Both the position numbers and the translations under genes were made by a program. A stretch of 64,000 nt of DNA from Heterodera schachtii (taxonomy: Eukaryota; Nematoda; Chromadorea; Rhabditida; Heteroderidae). The stretch lies in the NCBI GenBank assembly GCA_023374025.1, contig SIJG01000105.1, positions 186,001 through 250,000 of the forward strand, read 5' to 3'. Position 1 is the first letter of the stretch; each line of letters opens with the position of its first letter. Below are positions 23,222 to 35,686 of the stretch, in pieces. Under the pieces are notes generated by a model. It was given only the letters and a program-made list of their open reading frames with translations, was not told the origin of the DNA and did no database searches.

Positions 23222-26200
23222 GAAGAGAGAAGGAAATACAGAGGAGAAGGAGGAGGAGAAGACAAATCGGAAATTAAATATGCAATCAATTAACAAACAA
23301 AACAATGCATTTAAATTTGGAAAAGAAAAATGGCATAAAATTCAATTAATTAATTATAATCAATCGGTTTGAACCGATAGAAATATGAAAATTACAAAAA
23401 TTTTTGACGGTCCAAACTAAAAAACCGAAATTTGACGAAATTTTATAGAGCAGATAGATTATCAAAGGATTATTTAATTAATTTTTAAATAGGGTCACAT
23501 TTTCTTTACTGTTCATTAATTAATGGCTCTTTTTTTAAATATTCGAATTTTCGTTCGGTCCGTTGAGGGCATTCTTCGCAGTTCGCTTCCCCCCCCCCCC
23601 CGCCACTTTTTATGTTTACGAAGCGATTGACGTGATCGGTCGGTCCCTTTTCGCGTGATCCATGGCCCTTTCCGTCGTTCTTGAGACGCTTTTTGAGAGG
23701 GGCAAAACGAATTCGGAGAAAATAAAATCAAGCGAAAGAAATTGGGCAAACAAAGGCTCAAGAACGGAACTGAGCGTTGGGAAGGACAAGCTCAACTTTC
23801 AATGGTTGGGTTGGGTCGGGTGAAGATCATTCCGCTGCGAATTTCGACTTTCAAAAGTTGGGCACCTTTCGAAACAATTTGGCAGACAATGACGCATTGG
23901 CATTTGTTCTCAACTCAACTCTTTTGATCGCTGATCAAAAAAGGGGACCCCCGCGGCGGTGATAAATTTTCATTCCCTTTAAATGTCAGACATTCGAAGC
24001 ATTTGTTGCTGCAAAAGATTGATCGACACCGATTAACTGCTGCTGCTGTTGGTATTCCCATTGTTCAAAGTGTTCCGTTTTTAGAATTTGTCCAATAATT
24101 AAAGCGGCGGCCAATCTTTGAACCTTTGGCGAGTGAATGAATGCTTCATCCGAATTAGCACTGATCACACGCTCTTTGCTCAATCAGTCGCCAATCCCTT
24201 AAGCCAATTTCCAATTCAAGTAAGGCAAATTAGGCTTCGTTCTTCCTTTTGTTCAGCCTCACTTTTCGGCTTAATTTCCAATTTGTTCTTCTCTTTTCAC
24301 AAATATTCCACCGTTTTCTGTCTGATCATTGATCAAATTATCATTCACTGACTTCCCAAATTCTTTGATCATAAACATTCCTCCAAAAGACCAATGCATT
24401 AATTATTTCTCTCATGTTTGGGAGGATGAATCACTTTGTGTCCTTTCTCTGTTCCCGGGGGCCATTGGTCCAAAAGGCGACGGTTAACATCATCACATCA
24501 TCATCATCGTCCTCGTCTTCAGCCATTCTCCGGACGAACAGCAAAATGAATGTCCGTGACATAACACAACGCCAATCTCTCCCCTGTGGGAAACAGAGAA
24601 AGAGGAAATGAGAGAGAAAAGGAAAAAGAGAGAGAAACAGAGAGAAAGAGAGGAGAGAGAGAGGAGCTAAAGAGTGGCCAGGGGCGCATAAATTAACGCC
24701 CGGCGGGTGAATGGTCGGCTGACTGACATTAAACAGCCCATCGCCCCCCCCCCCCCCCCCCGCAGTCCGATGGCCTCCCCCCCCCCCCACCGATCCGAAG
24801 CGATGGGAGAAATGACTTTGGCTTTTGTTTGGAATAGGACCATGGCAATGCGATGACTGTGCAAAAACGCCCAACCAGTCTTATCCTCCAGGCGTAGCAT
24901 TCATTCACCGTTTTAGTCGACCCTTTTGGACACCCCCGGGGGCATTCATTGCATGTGCCAAAAGTGATTAAAAACCCCCGGCCAATTCGGTCACTGATCG
25001 GCTTCCCCCTGCTTTTGCTGTGTTTGCCAAATCACACTTTGTGTCTTTGTTTCTCTTTTCGTTTCTTTCGCATTTCTTTGGCCTTATGATTCATTTGTCA
25101 GTGCAATTTTTGTACAGTTTTAGCCCATCGAACGACATTTAAGCTCAAATGATTTGTCAGCAGTTATTTTCCCAAAACATTCTCATTGTTAATGTATTAT
25201 TATTCTATTCGCCCAAAAAACGAATGAGTAATTGAAAAAAAGGAAATAATCGGAAGGACTAATGGAAAAACAATCCATGGCAAAGTGCCAAAACAGTCGA
25301 GCAAACGAAAAGCCACAAAGGTCATCCGCGATCAGCAAATCGGAACTTCATAACAAAAGTTACTTTTTTATTCGCCGGTCGGTGCTTTTTCCATCGTCGG
25401 GGAAATCAATCGCAAATGCTTTTCCATTTATGGCCCATTCGGTCGCCAGAGGGGAAACAACAACCGTAGGCATGCTTTATTCTTTATTAGCAGTGTTTTT
25501 TAAATATTCAATAGACTTTTACACATCAGTTATCCCCCATTTTGAAAGCACCCTTTTTTCACAAAATGACAAAATTTGTAAGGAAATGAGCACACTCCGC
25601 CGTCACACATTATATGCTTTCCTCTCAATTCTTTGTTTATGGGACGGAATTTCCCTTCCCCCCCCCCCCCAATTTCAGTTTTCACCTCCCTTAGTCTCTT
25701 CCTTCCCTCCCCCCCCTTTCTGTTTCCTCTTCCTTTTCCTCTTTCTCTTCCTCTTCCTTTTCCTCTTCCGTCTTATTTCCCTTTTCTTCACTTCTTCGTC
25801 TCCAACTTCCCGCAGCTCATTGCCATAAATTTTGGACGACATTCTCCGCCCAATGGCAAAAAGTGCGAGGAAAAGCCCATGAGAAGGAAACGGTAAAGGG
25901 AAAAAGGAACGCCATTTACTCATCCATTTTCAGTCGTCGATTGTTTTGGATTTTTTGGATGTTAATGACCAAAACAAATTAAAAAATAAAATTAATCGGA
26001 AAAAAAACTCGAAAATTGATTTTGTTGAGTTGGCAAATTAGCAAATTCTACGGGATATATTATTAGTCAAACAACATTTCTGTGTTTTAGTTAATGAACT
26101 GAAATGCCACGGCACTTTTTCTGTCTTTCATGGAGTACCGTATGCTCCGTTCCGTGCCTCTCTCTCCCCCGCCCCCTAAGGCATGCTCTCTCTTCTCGCG

Positions 26201-27665
26201 CTCTCTCGTCCTCCCTTCCTATTTTGAAGGGGCGGAGTCTATGGGCAGTGCATGACCACCGCCCCCCACCCACCCATTCCCTCCAATTCCCATCATTCCC
26301 TCCCCCCCCCCCCCCCTCAAATAGTCACCCACCAAAAACAGCAGCAGTTCGTTCGTGCGTTCGTTCCTTTCCATTGGCAATTTGCTTTTTAAAATTTTGT
26401 TTTTCCATTATTTCGTTTTTCCTGATGACCCTTCTCCTCCCTCTCCTCCCTCTCCCCCCCCCCCCCAATTCGTCTCTTTGATTGCCTCCCAAAAGTCCCT
26501 TTTCCATCCCTTGAGGGTTACCGACTGATCATTCTTTTTCTGTTACCCTGGGGCACAAAAAGAGAAGACGAAGAACGAACGACAACAGACGGACATCGGT
26601 GAGCGAGTGCCAGGAGCAGGATGACCCTTGGAGATGTGGCGGGGGGGGGGGAAGGGGAGAGATTTGCTGGGGGGGAGGGCGAGTGATGTCCCATTCTGCT
26701 GGGAGGGGCAAAGGCCGGCCATAAATCCCCTAAAACTCTGCTGAATTCCCACTGCAACAGAAGGAGCAAAAAGTTCTTCCTCGCCCCAAGGCGTTCTTTC
26801 CCGTTGTTTCGTCCTTCTGCTGCGAATTCGCCCGAGCAGTCCAACACCCCCTTTTACCTCTCCCCTTCCCCTCTCCCTCCCTTTCTCTTCTCCCCCTCCC
26901 CCCCCCTCTCCGTCCCCCGTCCGATGCCCCTCTGGCCAGCTGCTTCAGACGGCGACCATTCGTCCTTCCCTTCCCACAAGGCATTAGCGTGTGATGGCCT
27001 AATGCTGCCTCCCTCTCCGCCTGTTGCTGTGGGCGGGGATCGTCGTGCTGGGCGCCGCCGGGACGTGCTGACTGGTCCCAGGTCGCTGAACGGGGGGTCA
27101 TGCGCTTGGGGGAGCATTGGGCTTGATCACCCCCCTCTTGGCCAGTTGATCATCCCCCGAGGCCAAATATCATTGTTTTATGGGCTTTGGAAACTTTTGC
27201 ATCCGTCATTTATCGAGACGCTGACTAAATCTGTCGGGCATCGAAACTCTCAGAGGAAAGCCGCGGGGGGGGGGGGGCGTCCCTTGGGAGGCGTTAAAAC
27301 TTAAAACAAAATTTGGTCAGTCAAAAGCGAAGGTTTGCTTGGACAACAACAACAGCTCCTTCAACTGATTGGGGTGGTCGGTCCCAGCACCAAAACAGCA
27401 TTTAAATTGAGCAAAACACCACCCCAATCACTGCACATTCATTCGCTCGTCACTCATTCTCGGGGGGAGGGGGGGAGAAGTGACCCGATCGGAGAGTGAT
27501 CATTCCCCAAAGTGATCACTATTCACCCATTAGCCAACAAAACAAGGCTTGGCTAATGATGGCTTCTTTGCTCTTTTCCATTTTCCATCGCTTTTCCAAA
27601 ATGTTTGACTTTGTTGGCCCTCCAAATGGCAATTCCTTCCCTTTGTTTTAGCATTGGCCATTGGA
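23222..27665. other. Long intergenic region, no gene seen
   Basis: About 4.4 kb. It contains many C/G homopolymers (23590-23602, 24745-24762, 24779-24788, 25660-25671, 26302-26316, 26455-26466, 26640-26651, 27265-27277), a purine-rich (GA)n block at about 24596-24668 and a (CTTCCT)n-like block at 25710-25780. Open frames here run through the low-complexity tracts and carry no recognisable domain. Confidence 0.6.
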
Positions 27666-30238
27666 ATGGCTCACAATTTGTCCGATTTGGCAATTCCCTC
27701 GATCAGCAACAATCATTTTCTGAACTGTTTCGCCACCATTTCGCCCGCTTATCCCTCAAATTCGTCAAATTCTTCGCCCTGTTGTGCCTTTTTGTGTGCG
27801 CACTGTCCAAGCGCCTCTTTCCCCAACATGGAGGAGTTGGAGCAGCACCAGCAACATAACCACCAGCATCAGCAGAATAACAGCCGGATGAAGGAGCAGC
27901 AAAACGACAGCGGCGAAGCAAAATTGGTGAAAGCAAGGGATGCTAATTAGTCAGCGTACATTAATTAATTGGGGGTTAATTAGGGTTAATAGGGGTGGAA
28001 AACACCCGAGAATTAATAAGAAACAAAAGGCAATTAAGAGAAATAACGGAATTGAAGCAATAAAGGGAGGGAGAAGGGAGTGATTTGTTTGTTAGTATCC
28101 TTTTTTCTTTCAATTTCACTTTTTCTTAATTGAGCATCCAAATGCCTCTCCCCTCCTCATCCATTTCCTCTCTCCATTTGAGTCTCCACCATTTCCCCCA
28201 TTTGAGCCCCCCCCCATTTGAGTCCCTCCCCCTCCCCCCATTTCCCCCATTTGAGCCCCCCATTTGAGTCCCTCCCCCTCCCCCCATTTCCTCGCTTTCC
28301 ATTTGATTCCCCCCCCCCCCAATTTCCCCCCGCCGTTTGAGTCCCCCCCTCCCCCCATTTCCCCCGGTTTGAGCCCCCCCCCCATTTGAGTCCCTCCCCC
28401 TCCCCCCATTTCCTCGCTTTCCATTTGAGTCCCCCCCCCCGATTTCCCCCATTTGAGTCCCCCCCTCCCCGCATTTTCCCCTTTCCATTTGAGTCCCCCC
28501 CCATTTTCTCTCTTTCCATTTGAGTCCTTTACGCCTTTTTCGTTTTTCAGCCAGTTCAATTGGTCAAGTCAGAATCGACAAGTCCTCCTCCGCTGAATTC
28601 TCCGACTGCTTCCTCCTCCTCCTCTTCCTGCTCCGTTTCCGATTCGATGGGCCAACTCATTGTCAGTCCCTCGGGCATTGCTCTCGCGGCGCTGACGTGC
28701 AAAAAATGCCCCGGGGGGCGCACATTCGCCTCGCAAGAAATGTTGAACATTCATTACATCAAAACACACCGCGACCGGTCAGTCCGTTAAGAGGCGAATA
28801 GTTTTTGGCCTTTTTTCTCAAATATTTTTTCTCCGCCATTTACTCGCCACATTTTCAGTCCCCAATACGCTTGTGTGAAATGCGGCCAATCGTTTAGCAT
28901 CAAACGCGAACTGTCCACGCACCACCGCATTCACAGCGGTGAGCAGCCGCACAAATGCCGTAATTTGGACAAAACAAACGCAAAATACACGGGAAAGAGT
29001 TAATTTTCAGTTCAATGCGGCAAGGAATTCGGCACTCGTCAATTGCTGAAGAAGCACAGCATGTGGCACATTGGGTGAGAGAGAGGAGGAGAATGAGTGG
29101 CCAAATTGGCATGCCATCAAATGCCAATTTAAACAAATTTCAGAAAACGCTCTCACACATGCCCCCACTGTGGCAAGTCCTTTTTTCAGGTGTTTTCGTG
29201 CCGATTAGTGTTTAAAATGAGTTTTTCAATTTGTTTTCAGAAGGGCCATTTGACGCAGCATTTGATGATTCACAGCGGCGACCGACCGCACCAATGCGAA
29301 CTGTGCGACAAAACATTCATTTTCAAATTCGGTAGGGCAAAAGGCCAAAGCATTGCGACGGATGTTCACCTTTTAGACTTAAATAGGCACCTGAAAATCC
29401 ATCAGGAGCGCAAATTTGCATGCAAAAAGTGCGGAAAATGTTTTGGGGAACAGACGGCGCTGGAGGAACACCGGACGAGGGACGGAAAATGCGGCGGCGG
29501 CAAAGCGACGGCGAAAGGGTGGGCAAAGCGCAAAAGCGGCGGGGGAGGGATGACAGACATTTGGCCAATTGGCATTTGAATTTGAATTTAGAGGAGCGAA
29601 AAGGCGGGGCTCTTCTTCTTCTTCGTCGTCGTCGTCCGTTTTTGGGCCGACCGCTGACAATGAGCAGACGACCGCTTCCAAAAGCACTTTTCCAAGTGAA
29701 AATGAAGCGCAAAACGAAGGGGAGAAAGTTGAGCGTGACGAGGAAGAGCTTATGCCCAGCAAAAGCGTGGTGATTTGTTGCGAATTGTCTTTAAATTCGT
29801 TTCCCAATTCGTTAGTCTTTGCCCGTCGCTCCTCCGCCGAATTCGCTTTGTCCCCCGACGCCATTCGACCACCTCCAGCAACAACAGCAGCAACAATTGG
29901 CCATTGGCCGCCTTTTTGGCCAACTTTTGGCCACTCGTCAACCGATCGCCACTTCCTCTGATCACTTTTTCCCGTGCCTTCTCTGTCCCCAAAGATTTTG
30001 TACTCAGGTCAAAAAGACAAAGTAAATTTTCGAGAAAGGGAAACTTTAGGCCGCTTACCTTTTGCATTGGGGCGCCTCGCATATGCGCGGGGGGACAGTG
30101 CCGGCACAGCAGCAGCAAATGGTGCCGAATAGGCCGAAGGAGGACACCGCCGGGCACATTTTGCACCACTCCGACACTTCCTGTGCCTCGAGGCATCCTT
30201 CGCCCATTATTAAATTATTAATTAATCGCTGTCATTAA
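27666..30238 (+). CDS. C2H2 zinc-finger protein, probable transcription factor, 10 exons
   Basis: Exons: 27666-27926, 28551-28777, 28859-28959, 29011-29074, 29144-29189, 29241-29331, 29377-29518, 29592-29769, 29816-30007, 30050-30238; 1491 nt, 496 residues, phases consistent. The fingers are split by introns. A weak N-terminal CAHC...H finger and CKKCPGG...HYIKTH are followed by a run of canonical fingers: YACVKCGQSF...HHRIH, HKCLQCGKEF...HSMWH, HTCPHCGKSFF...HLMIH, HQCELCDKTF...HLKIH, FACKKCGKCF. A Ser-rich acidic linker follows and a last finger CLLCPQRFCTQ...HWGASH spans the final intron. Adjacent TGEKP-like linkers (HSGEQPHKC, HSGDRPHQC) point to DNA binding. The specific orthologue was not identified. 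Intron 1 (27927-28550) contains a GC-rich minisatellite. The 3' end is the least certain part. Confidence 0.85.
28180..28530. repeat. C-rich minisatellite in zinc-finger gene intron 1
   Basis: Imperfect tandem repeat on the plus strand built from CCATTTGAGTCCC and CCCCCCATTTCC blocks with variable C runs; about twelve CATTTGAG copies are visible. It gives open frames on the minus strand (Gly/Asn/Trp/Lys-rich) that are repeat artefacts. Confidence 0.85.
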
Positions 30239-30249
30239 GCCCTCAAAAG

Positions 30250-30504
30250 GCGTCGCCCCCATTTTCCGCCAACCCATTCGATGTGCCCTCTTCGGCCCAT
30301 TTTTTCTTTCCGTCTGTTTGTGCCAATTGCGAATTGGAACGGCGCCGCGTGACGCAATGCGCGCGCGAGTTGGCGGACGCACGTGCGGAGTTGCATCGCC
30401 TCAGGGCATTGCTGCTGCGAGTCGGCGCTATTTTCGGAGTGTCCAACGGGGCAGGGAGCGGAGGACTGAACGGTGCCGAAACATTCCTTGGGACACAAGG
30501 CTAA
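30250..30504 (+). CDS. Possible extra 3' exon or separate short coding segment
   Basis: After an acceptor-like ATTAAG at 30239 the plus strand stays open to a stop at 30504 with helical, coiled-coil-like sequence (CANCELERRRVTQCARELAD, then AELHRLRALLLRV). It could be a final exon of the zinc-finger gene used by alternative splicing, but no GT donor in the right phase was found in the preceding exon. Treat as a hypothesis. Confidence 0.25.
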   Translation, partial: ASPPFSANPFDVPSSAHFFFPSVCANCELERRRVTQCARELADARAELHRLRALLLRVGAIFGVSNGAGSGGLNGAETFLGTQG

Positions 30505-33460
30505 AAAGTGTTGCCGCTAACCCATTAATTGGTTGTCCGTAAAGTGCCATTATTTCCAAACTGTGCCAATTTCGCCGACTGTCCCTTCTCACATTTTCCT
30601 ATCGATCGTTTCATTTCTCCCCCAATTACTGTAAATGGCGAATGAATGAGCTTCTTCTCCTCCCCCCCCCATTTCTCGTGTTCGTCTTTGTTGCTGCTGT
30701 TATTTACCATTGGCATTCTCTCCCGCCGTTTCTTTTCTCCCCCCCGGGGTCAACCAACAATTCCTTCCTCCCCCCCCCCTTTTCCCCCATTCATTTTTCA
30801 CTTTGTTTGCCTTTCATTTGCTCTCTTTCCTTCCGTCCGTTTTCACTTGACCATTTCCACCCCAACACAACATTGTGCACTTGTTGTTGTTGTTGCTGTT
30901 GTTGTTTTTGAGTGGAACGGACGGAAAGTGTTGGCCAACAAATGAATGAGAGGCGAATTAATGGCCAAAGAATGTGACAAATTAATGGCAAATGAGTGAC
31001 CCTCCCCCCCCCCCCCCCCTCCACCCATCTCTCATCTGTTTTTAATGGCCTTGCTGCAATTCATTTATTTTGGTAAGCATGCTAATTAGATGGGCATGGC
31101 CCCCTCCCCTTCCGGGTTCCTCTCCCCTCCCCTTTCTTTCTCGAGGTTCGTCCTGTCCGGGTCTCGGCTTATGAGCAGGAGATGATCCGCAAGTGTTCCG
31201 CCGGGGGGGGGGGGGGGCGTAATGCGTGTGCAAACACTGCCCAAAAGAAATAATTGGAGCAGCGGAAGTGACCACCGACCGTTCTTTGCTGATCAATGCG
31301 CGAAATTGGCCATTTATGTGTCAGTGATGTGAATACATTTTCTGGGGGATGGGCACTCAAAACGCGAGTTTATTTGGTCAGCGGATTGGACGGAGGTCAA
31401 TGGGTGGGAAATGGCGAAGGTTTGGGCAAAAGTCGATTGGAAGGACAGACAAACAAGCATTTGTAGATGGATGGCACAATAATTTCCCAGACTCGAGAAA
31501 GTTGGAAAAATGAATTGGGGGGGGGGGGAGGGTGGCAAACAGATTTTGTTGTCCAAGTGTCTTTGGCCTTTCGCCCCCCCCCCCTCCCCATAACGGAAAT
31601 GCCTTTCCGGATGACATCGCATCCCTTCCAGAAGGTGTGAACATATTTATTCTGTTCGCGAGGGGCATTCGCCAATTTGGCACTTTGCAAACATTGGCAT
31701 GGCATCGTTGCCCACCCGTCCATTCATTCATTCGCCCATTGTTCTCCTCTCATTACTCAATGGAAGCATAACAATCCATTTCCACTGGGTGTGCATACTG
31801 TAATGGCATTTTCCTACGATATTTTTCATTTTGAACAGAATGTTCCTTTTGCTTTTTTAATGCAATATTTGCATAATATTTCTGTAATTAATTGTTTTCG
31901 TTAATTGCTTTCTTTCGCTTTCTTTGGCATTCGCCGCTTTGGCCTTTTCCATTGCATTTTATTTTATTTATTTTTTCCTTATTTTGTTGCATTTTCATTT
32001 GTGGATATTCATTTTTGCTAATTGATCGTTTCTTTTTCACCACAATCCCTCCGACTCTTTGCGCCCATTCCATTAAATCTCTCCAAATCTTCGAAATTAT
32101 TAATTATCAATTATTAATTACAATACATTAACACTCTCACTTTGACTCATTTCATGAATCATTCATTTTTATCTCCAAACATTTCGCTCTTTGTACACAA
32201 CAATTAACCCAATTCATTTTTGAATCAATTAATGCCAATGACTAATGACCGATGCTCATTAATTTACAATTGCAATTACTTAACTAATTAAAATAAATTC
32301 AATAAATATTTTAAAGTCAAATCTTTCTTTAATTTTTCTTTGCTGCTTTCATTGGAAATGTCAAGCTCTGCGAATTGCTAAATAAATATTTGTCAAATTT
32401 CGTAATTGCCTTTTGAGTACCGTACCCCTTCCATACCGTACACTGTCACTTTGTGACTTCCCCCCCCCCACTCAATGAGAAGGAATGAGTGAAATGACTG
32501 AATGAAATGATTGAATGGCATTTGATCCCTGCGCTGTCCTTTCGGCAAAGTTCAATAAATTTGTCTTCCCTCCCTTTTCACCATCAAAGCGCAGGAAGAG
32601 AAAGCCGAGCGTTTCGTTGGCTGAAGAGAGTCCGCTTCATCCGCCGCGGGTCAATTGCAATCGGAGAAAGGTGCCGCCGCAAGGGAAACAAACGGACGAA
32701 CGGCCGAATGAATGAATGAATGCCGTGTCAGCACCACCCTTAGAGCTTTTTGGGGGAACGATGGGCCAAAGTGAAGGGGGAGGGACGAACGATTGATGGG
32801 ACGACGGGGGGAGGGAAAGGGGGGGGGGGGGGTATCGCATTACAAAGCATCAAAAAAAAGGGATAAAGCCGACCAAAAAAGGTAAAATATTCAAAACAGC
32901 GAACGACAATCATTAAATGGTTAAAAAAGCAAAATAAAAGCGAAAAAAGTAGCAGAAATGCATATTTGAAATTAAATTGATCACTCGGAATTAACATGAA
33001 AAAACTCATATTATTTACTAAAATAGAGCCACCCCCCAAATAAAGCCCTAAAGCGCCCTTTTGAAGGAAACGGGAGATTTATTTTAGAGAACACGTCAAA
33101 TAACAAAACAATTCATTAGCATGAAAAACTCACATTCAACAATTTAAACCATTGACAAAAATTGTCAATTATTATTTGTCCATTATTTCTCTTGGCCAAT
33201 CCCACGATCAGCTGACTTTTTCCATTTGCTCTGTTCCTCCGATTTTCTGCCGGAAATGGCCAATTCGCCCGGGGGGAGGGGGGACTTTCCCCCCCCCCCC
33301 TTTTCCCCCCTTTCGCTTCACTTTTTCATTTTCTTTTTTTCCGTCTTTGAGTGATGTTTCATTTTGAGAATGTTTCTCAATAAATGTTTATCATTTTCTC
33401 TTTTTTCCACTGTCTTTGGCTTTCCGTTCTGATTGGATTGATAAGAAAAAAATGACTAAT
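30505..33460. other. Intergenic, low complexity, no gene seen
   Basis: AT-rich and pyrimidine-rich sequence with C/G runs (30663-30670, 31004-31019, 31203-31217, 31517-31528, 31574-31583, 32818-32832, 33289-33300) and a (GTT)n block at 30880-30906. Frames present are short and compositionally biased. Confidence 0.6.
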
Positions 33461-33532
33461 TGCCTTGGTAGTTCAGTGGTAATGAATTGCCACATTTGGG
33501 CAGAGGCGTGAGTTCGATTCCCACCCGTGTCC
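33461..33532 (+). tRNA. tRNA-like Pol III unit, probably tRNA pseudogene or tRNA-derived RNA
   Basis: 72-nt segment with box A TAGTTCAGTGG (33469-33479), perfect box B GTTCGATTC (33512-33520), a TGCC/GGCA anticodon stem with a seven-base loop, and a TTTTTT terminator at 33537-33542. The acceptor stem does not pair (5' TGCCTTG against 3' GTGTCC) and the base before the would-be anticodon is C rather than U. It may be transcribed by Pol III but is unlikely to be a working tRNA. Confidence 0.5.
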
Positions 33533-35686
33533 TTACTTTTTTGTTTTTGAACTTAAAACTGTGTCAGTGTCCTTATTAAATTGGGAGAATGGTCAGCTTC
33601 TTCCACTTTCACTCTTTTCCTAGTTCAATGGAATTGGAATTATTTATTTTTCAAATCATAGGGACAGACAAAGCAAATGCCAACGAATGATCAGTCACCT
33701 GATCCAGTCATCAGTCATTCTTTCTTTCTTTCCCATTTCTCTTTTATCTGTCCCCCCTTTTCCGTGTGTTTATATTCCCTGGGGATTCTGTCGAAATTGT
33801 GCAAGTCATGCGAATGATTGGCAATTGGCCAAGCCCATTTCTCAATTAATGGATGTAATTAAGAAGGAGCCAAACAAAAAATGCATTTAATTGGAATTTG
33901 GGCGAAGAAAAACTTGAAAAAATAATTAAAATATCTATCAAATAAAAGATTGTATTTGTGATTTTGTTTGGTTTATCACTCATAATTTTGAATTCTCTAA
34001 AATTATAAAATTGATTGGCATTTCCGACTTTTCCATTGCCTTTGACCCCCCCCCCCCCCCCCCCCTCTTTTTGCCCCTTTCTCTTCGCCCGTTCAGCTGC
34101 TGATTGGCCGAGAAAAGAATGATTCAGTAGCAGCTGCTTTCCTTCGCTTTTTGCCTGTTTCGACAAAAAAAATCAAAAACAGTTTTCAAAATCGGGGAGA
34201 AAAATGGAATTGACACTAAAATAAATTAAATTTTTGGTTTATTTAAATGACAATTCAAAATTTAAATAAGAAAAAGTGAAAAGGAGAGAGAGAGAGAGTC
34301 GGAGAGAGACGAGAAAGGACCATTTCACTAAAAGATTGTTCGATCAGGATTAAAAAATGCTTATCGGACTTGCCTTGTTCATTCCAATCGTATGAACGTT
34401 TCCCAATCCAATTGTGCATATTTCCGCTTGGTCCCTTTGTCTTATTAATCCCTCCCCCCTTTCCCCTCTTTTCCCCTTTCTCTCTTTTTCCCCTTTTCTC
34501 TCTTTTCCCTTTTCCCCTTTCTCTCTTTTTCCCTTTCTCTCTTTTCCCTTTTCCCCTTTCTCTCTTTTTCCCTTTATCTCTTTTTCCCCCTTTCTCTCTT
34601 TTCCCCTTCCCCTCTTTTTCCCTTTCTCTCTTTTCCCCCCTTTCTCTCTTTCCCCCCTCTCTTTCTCTCTTTTCCCCCCTCTCTTTTCCTCTTTCTCTCT
34701 TTTCCCCCCCCTTTCTCTCTTTCCCTCCTCTCTTTCTCTCTTTTCCCCCCTTTCCCCCCTCCCTTTCTCTCTTTCCCCCCTCTCTTCTCTCTTTTCCCCC
34801 CCTTTCTCTCTTTCCCTCCTCTCTTTCTCTCTTTTCCCCCCTTTCTCTCTTTCCCTCCTCTCTTTCTCTCTTTTCCCCCCTTTCCCCCCTCCCTTTCTCT
34901 CTTTCCCCCCTCTCTTTTCCTCTTTCTCTCTTTTCCCCCCTTTCTCTCTTCCCCCCTCTCTTTCCTCTTTCTCTCTTTTCCCCCCTTTCTCTCTTTCCCC
35001 CCTCTCTTTTCCTCTTTCTCTCTTTTCCCACTTTTCTCATTTCCTTCCTCCCCCCCCCCCCCCCTCAAATTCAGAATTTAAATCTGTGCCCGTCACGTCA
35101 ATTCTCTCTTCACCTCTTCTTGGGTTTATGTGTATACATAAAAAAAGGTTCTCAAATTCCTCCTCATACGCCCCCGTCCATCGCCCCTTCCCGAACCGAC
35201 CAGCTGATGCTTTCAACTTCAACCCGACGAAGCCAAAAGTTGGGAAGCTGAACATTTGTGGACCAGCTGATGCAATTTGAGTGTTGAGAATATGGGAGGG
35301 GGGAAATGGGATGAAGAAAAAGCAAAAAGAAGGGGGAGGGGCCGGAGGGGGAAGGGGGTGATGACGTGAGGGGGGGGGGGGAGGGGGAAGTGAGGGGAAG
35401 TGAGGGAGGGAGGGGGGGGGGGGGGACGGGGGTGTTCCTCCCCTTCCAAATGCCCCCCCTCCCCTATCATTGCCCCTCCCCCCGGTACGAAATGACGGAA
35501 AACGAACGGACAAATGTTCATTTCATTTCATTTGAGAATGGGCCGAGTGGGCGGGCTGAAAAGCATGAACAAAATAAAATGTCCGATTTCAAACGGTTGG
35601 CCCATTCCATTCTGATCATGCTCATTGCATAGAAGGCTGATGAGACTCATTCTCTGCTCGCTCTCTTTAAGAAAACGCTTTGGGCA
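33533..35686. other. Intergenic region with large CT tract, no gene seen
   Basis: Holds a C run at 34047-34066, the CT minisatellite at 34446-35040, and G/C runs at 35051-35064, 35371-35381 and 35412-35425. An acceptor-like CTCTCTTTAAG ends at 35671, shortly before the ATG of the next gene. Confidence 0.55.
34446..35040. repeat. 595-bp CT-rich minisatellite
   Basis: The plus strand is almost pure pyrimidine, made of variants of CCCCTTTCTCTCTTTT, with higher-order units of about 130 bp recurring around 34700-35000. Both strands give long open frames (Ser/Phe/Leu/Pro on plus, Arg/Glu/Gly/Lys on minus) that are artefacts. Such mirror-symmetric purine/pyrimidine DNA can form triplex (H-DNA). Confidence 0.9.

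Noticed and set aside
25262..25828. 188-codon plus-strand open frame
   Set aside because: The second half is a CTTCCT-type repeat, and the first half shows no domain, splice support or signal peptide.
28116..28559. Gly/Asn/Trp/Lys repeat proteins on the minus strand
   Set aside because: Translation of the C-rich minisatellite in intron 1 of the zinc-finger gene in three frames; no conserved start or splice sites.
34255..35280. Long open frames on both strands (Ser/Phe/Leu/Pro and Arg/Glu/Gly/Lys)
   Set aside because: Pure products of the CT minisatellite; composition follows the repeat.
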